Source: Galbula dea (Eukaryota; Chordata; Aves; Piciformes; Galbulidae). From it: a stretch of DNA of 64,000 nt. Made by a program: the position numbers and the translations under genes. Each line of letters starts with the position of its first letter. The first letter of the stretch is position 1. Positions 24,455-36,709 of the stretch are shown here, in pieces. The stretch is taken from positions 1,184-65,183 of the forward strand of contig VWZX01010907.1 in assembly GCA_013399015.1 (NCBI GenBank), read 5' to 3'. The notes below the pieces were generated by a model. The model did not search any database and was not told the DNA's origin. It saw only the letters and a list, made by a program, of their open reading frames with translations.

Positions 24455-24505
24455 ACATATATATATATATGAATACACATATATACATGTGTATATATAC
24501 ACTGG
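24455..24505. repeat. AT/AC-rich microsatellite-like tract
   Basis: A run of AT dinucleotides followed by alternating TATA and CA units. Confidence 0.75.
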
Positions 24506-26914
24506 TACATTTAAAAGATATGCTTCAGCCTGTGCTATTTCTGAATTTACATGGAATTTGGATAAATGTCAAGGAACACCTGATCACAATTACATTGATA
24601 TACAGTTTTGATTACGATACTTTCATATACCATTAAATTTTGTAGCAGTTTTCATACAAACCATATTCTGAAAATTCTTAAATAATGCATGGCAGTATTT
24701 TAAACAAGTTTTAAGCAATTAATTTTTAATTCAGCCATGTATTCTCAACTGACTAAGATCTGAGCCTTCATTGAAAAACAAGACCTCAACATATTTTTTA
24801 GAAAATATTCTAACACAGTTGCAGGACAAGGTCTGCAGGAGGTGTAATTGTAATCTCGATTATGATGCTGCAGGCACACTTCACTCCTCCAAAAGCCAAA
24901 TTATAGGCACCTGTGGAGAACAAGATATCATGTTATCATCTTTGCCTCATGGCTTTCCAGTGTCTGAGCCTGTTTTGGAGGTGCGTACAAGTGACCCCAG
25001 CAGCTGAACCTCTCCACCCGTAAAAAGATGGACACCAACATCCATCTGACCCTGGAGGGTAATTTTATTGCTGCCCTCAGCTTTGTCGATTACCATGGCC
25101 CAAAACATCTGAGCAGGGCATGGTCATCAGGTATCTCAGAGGATGCTTGTTCTATTGTACATTCTGCTGTGTGTTGATCAGCAATGTCAAAAAACAGTGC
25201 TACTATTAGCTTCTCTACTCATTCAGGTGTCTGCATATGCTAATAAAGTCACCTTCCAACCACCAAAGAAGGTCAGCTGAGGAAGTTGAAATCTTCACCA
25301 TCCCCTAAGAACTGGCTCTTGCATAGACAAAGTTTTGGGGTTTTTTTAGGGCAGCAGACTGTCATCTACAGAAAAAACTACAGAGCAATTTCTTACTTTG
25401 ATTCTACCAGACCCCTGGTAAACCAAAGCAACCACTAGGGAGGAATATGACAATGGCAGGATCTTGACATAAGGGCTACTGCACTAGCAGTTGTCTCCAC
25501 CCTCCCTTTTCTTAAGCTGTAGCATGCTTAGCATTCCAGCCCTGCTCCTTTTGCCCAAACACACTGCCAGCAGGCACAGAATTCCCCCCCGTCTGGGATG
25601 AAAGATAAGTTAGAGTCTCCTTTGTATGGCATAGCAGGAGGCTAACGCATAGTTGGTCAGGGCAGGAGGCGAAGAGAGGCACAAGGATCCATGCTTGAAG
25701 GAAAGCCAGGCATTGGAAAGGGAGGTTGGCCAAAACGGCCTCTGGGGAAGAGCACAACAAGGAGAGTAGCCAAAGCAGGACTGGCAGGGCAGCTATAAGA
25801 CAAGACAGGGCAGATGAGGACTGACCAAGGGGTAGGTGTGGTTTCACCTACAGAGAGGGGCAAAGCTGGAGCAGCCACACTGGCAGCTGCTGCCATGGCA
25901 AATGCAATCATGACAGGAGGGGATTTTGTCCTGCTGGAGTGCCACCACTCTGCTGCACATGTCTGCAATGCAGCCTTGGCACTGGGCTTATGCCTGCAGT
26001 CAGCAACTCCATGCCAACAGGGATTTCCATTAATATAATAACAGACAACTGTTTTGTTTTCAGGAAGGTCCCTTTCAATATGGGAATCTGGCTTTAATTA
26101 TGGCTACATTTTGCTTATTGTAGCTCTTCCTGGAGACAGAACTTTATCTAAGCCATCATATATTTTTTTTCTTGCCTAGGTACATTAGTACTTCAAACCT
26201 AGCTGAAGACAAGAATAGGTTAAATATAGACTTAATATTTAACAGCTGAACTCCACCCAAGTTCTTTTATTTTACTGTGCTACTCAGACCTTATCCATCC
26301 CTTGGTCTCTGTGTAGACTTCTATCTTATCAATATTTGAAAATGCACAGAAAAAAAAGAAACAATCAAAGAAACAATAAAACCCATAATTGGAGACAAGA
26401 AATTCAAGAGTGTAAACACAGGAAAACACTTAATTTTAGATAAGTGCTTGGCGCAGTGTGCTAATCTGCTGTTCAGTAATAGCTACTTATGCTGTGAGTA
26501 TTTTACTCACCATTAGTTCCAGTGCTTCAAACACCATTCCTTAGAAGGCATCTTGCATCTTGAGAATAAAGGTGACAGAACTGGTCCTTCATGATTTATC
26601 CACAGTCCTGATAGAGCAGCCACAGAAAGCTGCACACATTGCATTGTTCCACTTACGTAGGCATGACTGGGACTGGTCAAAAGTGATACATTGGTGCAAT
26701 TAATGCGCCCATCTGCATCTGTGACCAATTAATTAGGCTGGGGTCAGGTCTGAGCTAACTAGTAGATTGGGAGCTGCTTGCATTCCGCAGACAATTGTCC
26801 TGGCTTTCTAGTCAGGGCAGCAATAGATGAAAACAGTGGTTTGTTTACTTGTTTACTTATTTGTTTGGGGGTTTTCCCCCTGAATATGTCCTAAATTACA
26901 GACTTCTTTTCTTC

Positions 26915-26931
26915 TTTTTTTTTTTTTTTTT
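26915..26931. repeat. T17 homopolymer tract
   Basis: Seventeen consecutive T bases. Confidence 0.95.
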
Positions 26932-28319
26932 AAATTATATTTCTTCCCAAATACAGGTGGGATGTAAAGCTGGCTCACTGACTCTCATTTGTTGAAGTCT
27001 GGGGATTCTGGTCTATCCTGGACGTATCAGACTTGAAGACAACACCAAGTATTCAGATGCCTCAGCAGCAAAAGCTGTGTCCAAAGCTGATTAAAGGCTC
27101 AAGCTAACTTGTACAAGTTAGAAGACTTGATATTGTGTGGTAAAAGATAGTGTCAACGTGAAAACCATTGCATATTCATTGTCAGCCATGCCACTGTATT
27201 TACTTCTCTAACACATTTTTTCAGATGTCAGGGAACACCAACAACATGCTACTCAGTAAGGTTTCCTGAAAGATTAATTTAACCCACTGTACTCTGCAAT
27301 CAGCTCTTGCCCTGGCAGCCTACCAGCTGTTCCTCTACAGATCTCAGCCTGTGACAGGTGATAGAAGCACACAGAGGAAAAAAAATGTAAATGATAACCC
27401 CATATCAGAATAGTGCTGGCAATAATCTGTGTTGGCTAAACCCACCTCAGAGTGTGTATTCGCCTAATGCTGACAGCAAAGCAAATCAGCTAGCCAGTAC
27501 TATGCCTTCCAGATAGGACTTTACAAGCCCATTTCCAGTCACTTCTGTGACCTGTTTTCATTGTTTTTCCTTCCTTGGTGCCATAGAGCACCTTATGCTA
27601 CATCTTCAAATGCAGACCACATGGCCTAAAATACCAAGAAAACATTGCAGACTTAGTGCTCCTGTTATATCCACTCTAAGGAGCAGAGGGAACTCACTGT
27701 AATCTAGCTGCAAAGGAAATGATTAACAGCCTCTTGGCTGGAGAAATTGTTACTATATTATCATCAGGCCCAGCAAAAGAAGAAAGCAAAGCAATGAACA
27801 TCACCAAGGTTAAGTGTGTATTCAGACATTAAACACACAAAGCAATATACTTACCTGAATGAAGCTTAAAAATGCCATGCATAACAAACAGCAGGAAGCA
27901 AATCTGTCATTTAGATAGCAGGAGAAACATTTGAAAAGCAGTCATTAATTCAGCTACTGTGATGAATTCCTCCATGGTGAAAGCAATAACCCACTTCACC
28001 ACAGAATCACAGAATCACAGAATCATTACGGTTGGAAAGGACCCTCAAGATCATCTAGTCCAACCGGTAGCCCTACACTACTCTTATCCCTAAATCATCC
28101 CCTGAAGAAACACATCTATCCTCTTCTTAAAAACCTCCAGGGACGGTGACTCCACCACCTCCCTGGGCAGCTTATTCCAATATCTTACCACTCTTTTCGG
28201 TAAAGAAATTCTTCCTAATATCTATCTAAACCTACCCTGGCTCAGCTTAAGCCCATTCCCTCTAGTCCTGTCACTAGTCACAAGGGAGAAGAGGCCAACA
28301 CCCGCCTCCCTAGAATGGC

Positions 28320-28425
28320 NNNNNNNNNNNNNNNNNNNNNNNNNNNNNNNNNNNNNNNNNNNNNNNNNNNNNNNNNNNNNNNNNNNNNNNNNNNNNNNNN
28401 NNNNNNNNNNNNNNNNNNNNNNNNN
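28320..28425. other. Assembly gap (106 N)
   Basis: A run of Ns inside the CR1 ORF2 C-terminal region, typical of an unresolved repeat in a short-read assembly. Confidence 0.99.
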
Positions 28426-28686
28426 CACACTATTCCTGATGCAAGCTAGGATGCCATTGGCCTTCTTAGCCACCTGGGCATACTGCTGGATCATGTTCAG
28501 CCGGCTGTCAATCAGCACCCGGTCCTTCTCTGCTGAGGAGCTCTCCAGCCACACCTTTCCGAGCCTGTAGCGCTGCTGGGGGTTGTCATGACCAAAATGC
28601 AGGACTCTACATTTAGCCTTATTAAAACTCATCCCATTGGTCTCTGCCCATCGATCCAGCCTATCTAGGTCCCTCTGCAGAGCCTG

Positions 28687-28687
28687 N
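28687..28687. other. Single-N assembly gap inside CR1
   Basis: The reading frame jumps here from the GFTKGRSCL motif straight to QALQRDLDRLD. At least 300 bp of CR1 sequence expected between them are absent. Confidence 0.7.
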
Positions 28688-29098
28688 TCAGACAGGACCT
28701 GCCTTTTGTGAAGCCATGCTGACTGGACCTGATCCCCTGGCCGCTCTGCAAGTGCCACAGAAGCGTACTCAGGATGATCTGCTCCATCAGCTTTCCTGGC
28801 ACAGAAGTCAGACTGACAGGCCTGTAATTTCCCGGATCATCCTTCCTTCCCTTCTTATATATGGGGGTAACATTGGCTGATTTCCAGTCTGATGGTACCT
28901 CCCCAGTCAGCCAGGACTTTTGAAAAATGATGGAAAGTGTCTCGGTGAGCACCTCCGCCAGCCCTTTCAGCACTCTTGGGTGCAGCCCATCTGGCCCCAT
29001 GGATTTGTGCTCATCCAGGTGACGCAGCAGGTCACTAACCATCTCCTCCTGGACTAGGGGGGAGTCACACCTTTCCCTGACCATATTCCCCAGATTAG

Positions 29099-32000
29099 GA
29101 AATGAGGTTTAAAAATGGAAGATCTACATGGAAAAGGGGCTGCACTTTTGCTCACAGCAATACACTCATTTGAAGCACCAGAGATTGCTTAATACGAAAA
29201 ATTATCTCTATCTATTGGCCATCATCCTGGGTGTTTTAAATCCTCAGAGCTTCTCTGAAGTCATTTGACTTACATTTATTAATACCAGTAGCCCGTTAAT
29301 GTCTATAAGTATGGGTATCAATTAAGGAGGTAAGAGAGTATCTGTAGACCTACACATATGAGCATAAGCATACATGTGCATGAGTGCATATGCATGAGCA
29401 CATTTACACTAAGGTATTACAGAACAGTCACAGGGAGATGGCATAACACCTGCCATCCCACAGCACAGAGATTTGCACCCAAGTCAAACCCAAAGTTGTA
29501 CGAAACTTGTAAAGTTGCTCAGGGAAAGTAGGGGAGTGCAACCTATTAATTTTTCTTCTTCTTTTTCACAAGCTTATAAAAGCAGCTTCCTGATGGACTA
29601 CTTGAAAGTCACCTCCACCCACCTAAAATTTGGCTGAGGATCTCAGTCTTCCTTTGTTACTGCATAATTACATTAAAGCTCTCAGTACAACTGATGAGTG
29701 AATGTCATAGCCAATTTTATGTTTTGTATTAAAAAAGAAAGCACACACTAGTCTATTGACAATATTTTTTAAGAATTTTAATCACAGCAAATGTGTCTGA
29801 AGAGTTCTCAAAAAATCAGCAATTCCACATATACAGAGGACAAGACTCCAGAGATTGGCCTACAAAAATATCATATATTAAAACAGGGCAGAGAGGAAGG
29901 AGGCATTTAGAAACTCAGCAATGTTTAAGACTCCTTCCAGGACAGACAAAACAAACAAAGAATGCTTCTTCAGACATTCAGATTTATCCACAGCACTTTA
30001 TTTTGAACCTTATAAAGTCAATATTTGGCAAGGTTTTGACATGGCAGACCAGCAGGTCATGTATTTGTAGGGGCTGGTTAGCTCTTCACAAGAAATAGGT
30101 CATCTAAAACCAAGTTATCATGCTTTTGCTTCTGCAATACATTAAGGACTTCGGTTCACAGCCACTGAACAGCACCAGCCTGCTTGTTTAGATAGACTAT
30201 AACTAACAAGGGATAGGGAGGGAGCCTAGGGAGGGCAGGGGACAATGTAAAAGTGGAAAACAAGGAGTAGAGACGGTGGGAGAGCCATGTAATACCTATG
30301 TGCCCAATGCCAGACTCAGAGCTTCTAGCTTCTAGCTTCTAGTGCAAATATTAACAAGTCTGAAAATCTGGAGGGGGAGGGAAAAGAACATCAGCTACTA
30401 CCAAGCAGAGGGAGCCCTTTCTGCCTTAGATTCTTAAAATAATAGCCAAATCTTCATTCTGATCATGTTTTAATTAACATCCTAAGTATGAATATGTATA
30501 CACATCTTCAAGTTTGACACTGAGAGAGAAAAGGTGTCACTTCAAAACTGTGCTGTGGCCAATTCAGCTGACATAAATATTATTCAGTATTTTCCCTTTG
30601 CCTTTTTGTTTTAACACCTGTCAAAGTTTATTTGCCTTCCCCATAAAAAAAATAAATCCCAACCATCCTCACTCCTTCTGTTAGTCATAGAGAAACCATT
30701 GCTAATAGGGATAGTGCAAAGACAGGCCCTGTAGCATGAGCTTTTTAGGTTTGCTTTAGATTACAGCTCACTTGCAATGTCTTCGGAGTAATTAGGGAAA
30801 CTGTACCTGAAATAATCTAAACTAGTATGAACTGCAAGTAGTTCAAAATACATGTTGATAAGCTGACAAACAACACCCCTAGAGAATATGAGCATGTGTG
30901 CAGCCAGTTCTGCTCTCTGCTGCAGTCTTGTGCCAGACCAGCCAGCCCACTGGTCTCAAACCAGAGACTGCAGCAGGGAGAATGCCTTGTTGCAAGCACA
31001 CCACTGCTCCTCCTTCACTTTCCAGTAACCACCTACTGCACCTGCTGGCTCCCAGGGCTTAAAAATATTTTTCTTCTCAGAGGTCCTCTGCTTAACAAGG
31101 TTTAGTCTCCAAAACAAGAAGCGTACTGGGGATTCATTTGGAGCATAGCTGAAATTCAGGGGCACCTCTGCTTTCTCCCGACAGAATTTAAACAGATATG
31201 GAACAGATGGTATAAACGTGGCCCAAATGAAGAACAACTTTACTTTTCTGTTTTTCCTAGAGCCTATTTTTTTTCTTTCCAAAACAATTATAAGCACAAT
31301 GAGGGTGAGGGAGGAGGGGGGAGGGTGCGAAATGCTTTTTAGACCTTACCACAAAACAGTATCTGAGCAGCATGCTAACCCTCAACACAGCAACAGATGC
31401 AGCACCCTGCCATGAGGCACCTTTCTGTGGGACTACTTTTCCTACCTGAAGCTGAACAGAAGGGCAGGTTCTCTAGTTTGCAGGATAAAAGGTTGCCAGA
31501 AAAGCTCTGTGTTTATGATGACTTAGAAAGCTTAAGGAATTTTATAGATAGGTTCACAAATAATTTCTTTCAAACCTTAAAAATTGTATCTATAGCAGAA
31601 GAACTGTAAGATACCACACTTTAATCAAGAGATGTGATGTTGGATCATTCCAGCAAGGAGAGTATTCAGAGCATGTCATGGGGCCACTGTTTTAACAGTA
31701 ATACGTGGTGAGTCACATCCATGTTTCACCCAGCTCAACACTCCTCCCAAGACACCTCCTCTACTTGGGCCACCAAACAAGCACAGGATGGGCAGACTAT
31801 GCCAGGACAATTTAACTGAATTCCCGTTTTCCTTTGGCAAAAGTCAGGTCACTGACCCAATCAAGGATTTAATAATCTATTAAAGAGACAGATAACTGCC
31901 CTCAGAATTGTTAAGTATCTTCTTGTCAAAGGCTGTTTGCTTTAGATCTATAAAATGAGGACTGCTACTGCATATAGGACATACAACAGAGATCCTCAGA

Positions 32001-35000
32001 AGCTGAGCCTAACAGCTTTAAATACAGCATAAGACCCAGGTTTGATCTTGGAGACATGAGAGTCACAGTTAATTCCACATATAGTGCTCTGTGTGCTTAA
32101 CATTCAGAAAGCCCAGGCTCTACACACTTCAGCAGACATCTTAAACTTAACAGGCAGTACGTGACACTTCATTAAGATTTTGATGCTATTGCAGTTGTCA
32201 GCTGTTTCTGAGGTATTACAAAACAGAAGCATATATATGCATTTTGAAACACAGCAGACCTAATCCAACCCATGAATATGTATTTTCTTCTTCCTTATCT
32301 CCCTCCCCCACCAAAGGAAGTGGAATCACAAAATTAATGTAATTTAAACATTGAACAAAAAAAAAATGCTGTTAATGATCTTATCTTAAAAATCAGATTG
32401 TGAAAAATTATTAGTTGGGTCCTCTTGTTTGGTCATTGAGGTTTTTTTCCAAAAACTTTAGGGCTATAGTAAAGAAACAATAATCCAAAATACTTGTTTA
32501 GTATTTTAGGACTTATGATAATAACAACAGACAAAGCAGTATTGCAAATAAGATATTGTATGGATCCCTAGAGACGTTCCTATTCCCGTGGAGACCTGTT
32601 ACCAGTTTTATCACTAAAAATGCAGTAGAAATTTGCAGTCACGCATATATACAAAGGTAAATTTCTTCTTGCAAATCTGCAAGAAAACAGGATGGTCCAA
32701 TAATGGGATAAAGAAAAGGAAACAGGAGATGGCGAGCTTGTAAGAAAGTAGCATAAAGTGCTTTTTAAGCTTGTTGTTTTAAAGGACAAAATCAAAAATG
32801 CAAACCCAAAGATCCCAGGCATCAGCAGTAACAAACATAGATGGTATTTGGGGTATTAAAAAATATCCTCATTTATCCTGTACTCTTGACATTTCTCTCA
32901 GTCCCAAAGGTCTGCTGGAGTTGCTGCATGCCTGTTTTGCCTGGATGGCTGCCAAAAGACATTCAGTGTTGCAATTCTTTGTTTATCACAAACCCATGCT
33001 CCTTGCTGGTAACATTTTACAACTCTTATCACACTTTTCAATCTAGCTATAACTGTCCAAATCTTGTCCCCTCTAAACCAGAAGAGGTCAGAAGGGAAAC
33101 GAGAGAATATTTTAAGTATCCATTGCAGTTAGCCAGTTCAACAAATATAATCATCAGTAGGAATTCAGTTGTATTAACCTGCAGGTTTAGCAAATCTCTC
33201 AGCATTTCAGTACAGCAGAAAAGACGTGATTAGAATTCAGTTTGTTTCTCTTGAGATTTTCCACCATAGTTCCAGATCCCTAGGGTGTTTTTTGGTGTAG
33301 GCTTGAACTACAAGCTTTTAATACAGGTTTCTACACTCAAGTGCTTGAAAACAGCTGTCTTTGGATACTACAGAGTCTCTCCTACTCAATATGCTTTCCA
33401 TTTCAAAACAAAATCTTACCCAAAGCAAAGCCTATTACTTCAAATGTTCTTTAAGAATTGTGCAGACTAGCTATGTATCAAGAAATACCTGTGTTAAGTA
33501 CGCCTCTGTTCAAGAAAGTATTTACTCATCTGTGACGAAATCCTTTCATCTTCCTTAGATTTAATGCTTTAGTGATTTCTCAGTTAGGATATTTTCCTAA
33601 ATCATGTCTCAAATAATTCAATATATTCCTTAAGCAAATCTTTGAGAAACACCTGTGCTTATTATGGCAAATAATTTAAGGAAGAAATTATTCAGTTGCG
33701 GTTCAAGCAGCAAATTGGCCAAGCCTGGGAACTGATTGTTTTATGCTCAGTCAGCCACACATCTCCCAGTGTGTGTGACACACTGCTTTTAAAGTATTTG
33801 AAAGATCCACCACTGTTCTTTAACACTTCAGAGTGAGATCACATACTTTACGATGTCAACCTGAATTCAAACCATCTTGCAGAAGAAGATATTTTTCAGA
33901 TCTTGATGTATATCTGTATTTCTCTCAAGCAGATGCAAACCTAGCGATTCAGACCTAGTCAGTGCATCCACGCACCTATAGGGCAATGTTTCCAAAACTG
34001 ATCAGCACAGTGACAATACACATCTTTTTGTAATTCTCAAGATAGGCAAGTAAATAGCCTTCAGCATTAAACTACTCAGGTTTCTTATTTATTTACTTTA
34101 CATTGAAAAACAAGCCAGAAAGATGCAGAGTCTTAAGCTAGTCCCTACTATTTCTTTTGAATACCATAGCTGTACCAAATAGCCACTTGTTCTGTTTTCA
34201 GCTTCTCAGACCTAATAGATTCAACAAATACCATCTGTAGCTGTTTGGCTACATTGTCAATCTCATTACGTGTTCTAGGAGATGTCCACCTGCTTTTATA
34301 TGTTCAGTCAGCACACATACAAAAACCTAAGTTTTAATTTAAAACTATATGACACATCTGCACACATTGATAATTCAAGGCTTTGCTTTCTTTTTTATCC
34401 TAACTTCTTTCCACTGAATTCCTGTTCAGCGTGTGTCTGAGTCCTGGGCTTCAGTGATGATTCAGCACCCTAAAAAACTTCTGCACACCTATCAAGTTTT
34501 TCAGCTAGGTGGAAAACTGCACTTTTGAAATTGGTATCTTCCCACCCCAAAGGTGTTGAAGGGAAAGCAAGATCTAGAGTTTCACTACCATTCTCAAGAT
34601 ACAATTTGACAGAAATGACATATGCAGGCCACTGCATAACATGTTCAGTAGACATTTTTGCACACACAGATGTGAATTTCCATGCTACTGCCTGATCCTT
34701 TGCTCATTTCTAAGTATCTTTCTGCTCCTTTTCTTCCACCTTTCAAATCAGCTCAGGCCACGTCTGCATGTTGCCTCCAAGCTTTCAGGAGTGCTTTATG
34801 CAGCTCTGTTTCAAAAGACCTCCACTTGAATTTAAAAACCTCTAATAAACTAAAAGCCCAGAGTTCCCTTTTGGATGGGCATCCCAGCCTGGAGGCACAG
34901 AGCTATGGTGGCTCCTTATCTGAACCCCAGATAAGACATCACTTGTGGAGCAGCAAGTCCCATCCAATAGCAGGAGTAGGTATGTAGGACACAGCTCAGA

Positions 35001-36709
35001 GGGGGTGGTAACATGAAAGATAGGTAGTGATACCTAAACTTGATGCTACCAAACTATCTCAGCACCTCATCATCACAGTACCTTCAAGTACATTGCCTTC
35101 CTGAGATATAAGAACCCGAGGCCTTTTACTAATCTTGGCTTCTCTCCACTACATGTGAGCATGTGCTGTGTGCATACCACCATCAAGCATGGAAATATGT
35201 CCCCGTCTCATATGTATAGGGGCTCCGTGCATGCCCACAAGCCCTCATTTCACCCCTCTGTTTAGATGCTTCAGTGTGATACAGATGAGGAGAGTGAAAA
35301 CAGATTTGTGTAGATCTGAAGGGGGACATTTGGGATGGATAGGAGGGATAGGAAGTATTTTCTTCTGGCTGTGGATCTTAACTAATTCCTCAGAATGGTT
35401 TCTGATGTTCAGGAACATGCTTAGCACAAAAATTACAGGTATTATTTAGAAATAAAACATATATATTGAAGCCTGGAAAATGCATTTTTCATACCTTTAT
35501 TAAGCATTAAATTTCACTGAACTTGGAAGGTAATTTTCATTAGAGAAGCTCAGGGTAACTTAAGAAATGTCTATAAAATCATTCAACTTTGCTTTGCTTG
35601 TTGACACGAGCATACAAGAGGTGAAGTGACAAAGAGAACACAACAGCCCCAGCTGTTAGGTCTACGGACAATGTACAGCACCAGAAAGGTCACTAATATA
35701 GTGTAAACCCATTGTAGCATTTCCAGACAATCTTGCCTTACAGAAACTCTTGCACAAAAACTTTGCCTTCAAAGCCAGCAGATACATCAACAGCCTCCTA
35801 GATGTACTTTCTATGCTCCCTCTCCCCTCCATAGAAAAAGTCTGGAAAAGAGCAAATATCAAGCCATGCCTTCTGTGCATCTAGGATAATGAAGGTTTTC
35901 AACACCAACATTTACGTGTGTTCACTTGACATGTGAATGTCTCCTGTAATACACATGCAAGTGTCTGATGCCAGGAGACTATGTTCCCTGGGGGCTCTTC
36001 AGATGTGTAAGGTGGGTACAGACCATTTCTATGACTTGGAGGAGGCAACACCCTCCACTACATGGTATTGCTGTGAAAAGATCCAGGGAATACAGAGGCT
36101 CGGACCAGTTAACAAAGTAGACTGGTGCCTTGGCCTTCTGACACCAGGACATCTACAGAAGAGCTCAAATTATGTATGATTTTTTTTGTTTTGGTTTTGC
36201 CCTGTTGTGAATGTAACAAAACCAGTGCAACATGAGTCATCTCTACTCCAGAAAAACATATGCAGTATTAGAAAGGTTGGCTGCCCAGGACTCCAGTAAT
36301 AAAAACGTGACTGGGAAGGGGGAGCCAATGTTCCAGTTGTACAATACATGCTTATGTCAAGTCCAATAGTCCATTACTTTCATAAGCAAAATATTTACTT
36401 AGAACTTTTAAGTTGACTGATTAAAATAGGGGGTGGGGGATTTAAATAAAGATTTTTAAAGGTGTTGTCTGGCTCAGTAGTCATCAGGTACAATTCCGTA
36501 TTCCAAGGTAATTAAAACATGAACAATCTTTTACAATTTACCACAACTCACACTTAACACTTTGACTTAAAACACCAAGAGCTGAATTTCAGCCACCTTC
36601 TCATAAAATATGGAGCAATTCTGCCAAATTCCCTTCCACGCTCTTCATTTGATGGCAAAGTAACAAAGGTACCATAATTCACTTGATATCATTCTTTTCC
36701 TGCTAATGT
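29099..36709. other. Gene-free interval downstream of RNF152
   Basis: No exon, RNA gene, CR1 or LTR was recognised. The sequence is AT-rich with many short open frames (up to 130 codons near 32.8-33.2 kb) that lack domain signatures and overlap on both strands. It may include the distal 3' UTR of RNF152. A minus-strand AATAAA occurs at 35496-35501. A small tandem repeat lies at 30322-30342. Confidence 0.45.
30322..30342. repeat. (CTTCTAG)3 tandem repeat
   Basis: Three perfect 7-bp units. Confidence 0.95.

Larger units (their letters stand above)
23441..27999. other. Gene-free interval
   Basis: No gene or large mobile element was recognised. It contains an AT/CA-rich simple region at 24455-24505 and a 17-base T tract at 26915-26931. 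Overlapping open frames at 25.5-26.0 kb on both strands (up to 111 codons) contain no recognisable domain. Confidence 0.45.
28000..29098 (-). mobile_element. CR1 LINE copy, gapped in the assembly
   Basis: The tail (three ACAGAATC units) is at 28000. The minus strand encodes MVRERCDSPLVQEEMVSDLL, HKSMGPDGLHPRVLKGLAEV, TPIYKKGRKDDPGNYRPVSL, SVPGKLMEQI and QHGFTKGRSCL. A single N (28687) follows, then QALQRDLDRLDRWAETNGMS, FNKAKCRVLHFGHDNPQQRY and ACIRNSV. A 106-base N run comes next, then SDRTRGNGLKLSQGRFR. The interval with the catalytic SGVPQG and FADD motifs is missing at the single N. The subfamily differs from the 43.3-kb copy (FGHDNP rather than LGKTNP). Confidence 0.9.

Noticed and set aside
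25512..26038. Overlapping frames of 74-111 codons on both strands
   Set aside because: No domain, no splice context, and hydrophobic low-complexity wording; the overlap on both strands suggests chance in a GC-richer patch.
32841..33233. 130-codon plus-strand frame
   Set aside because: No recognisable domain or conserved motif, and it overlaps another frame; treated as chance.
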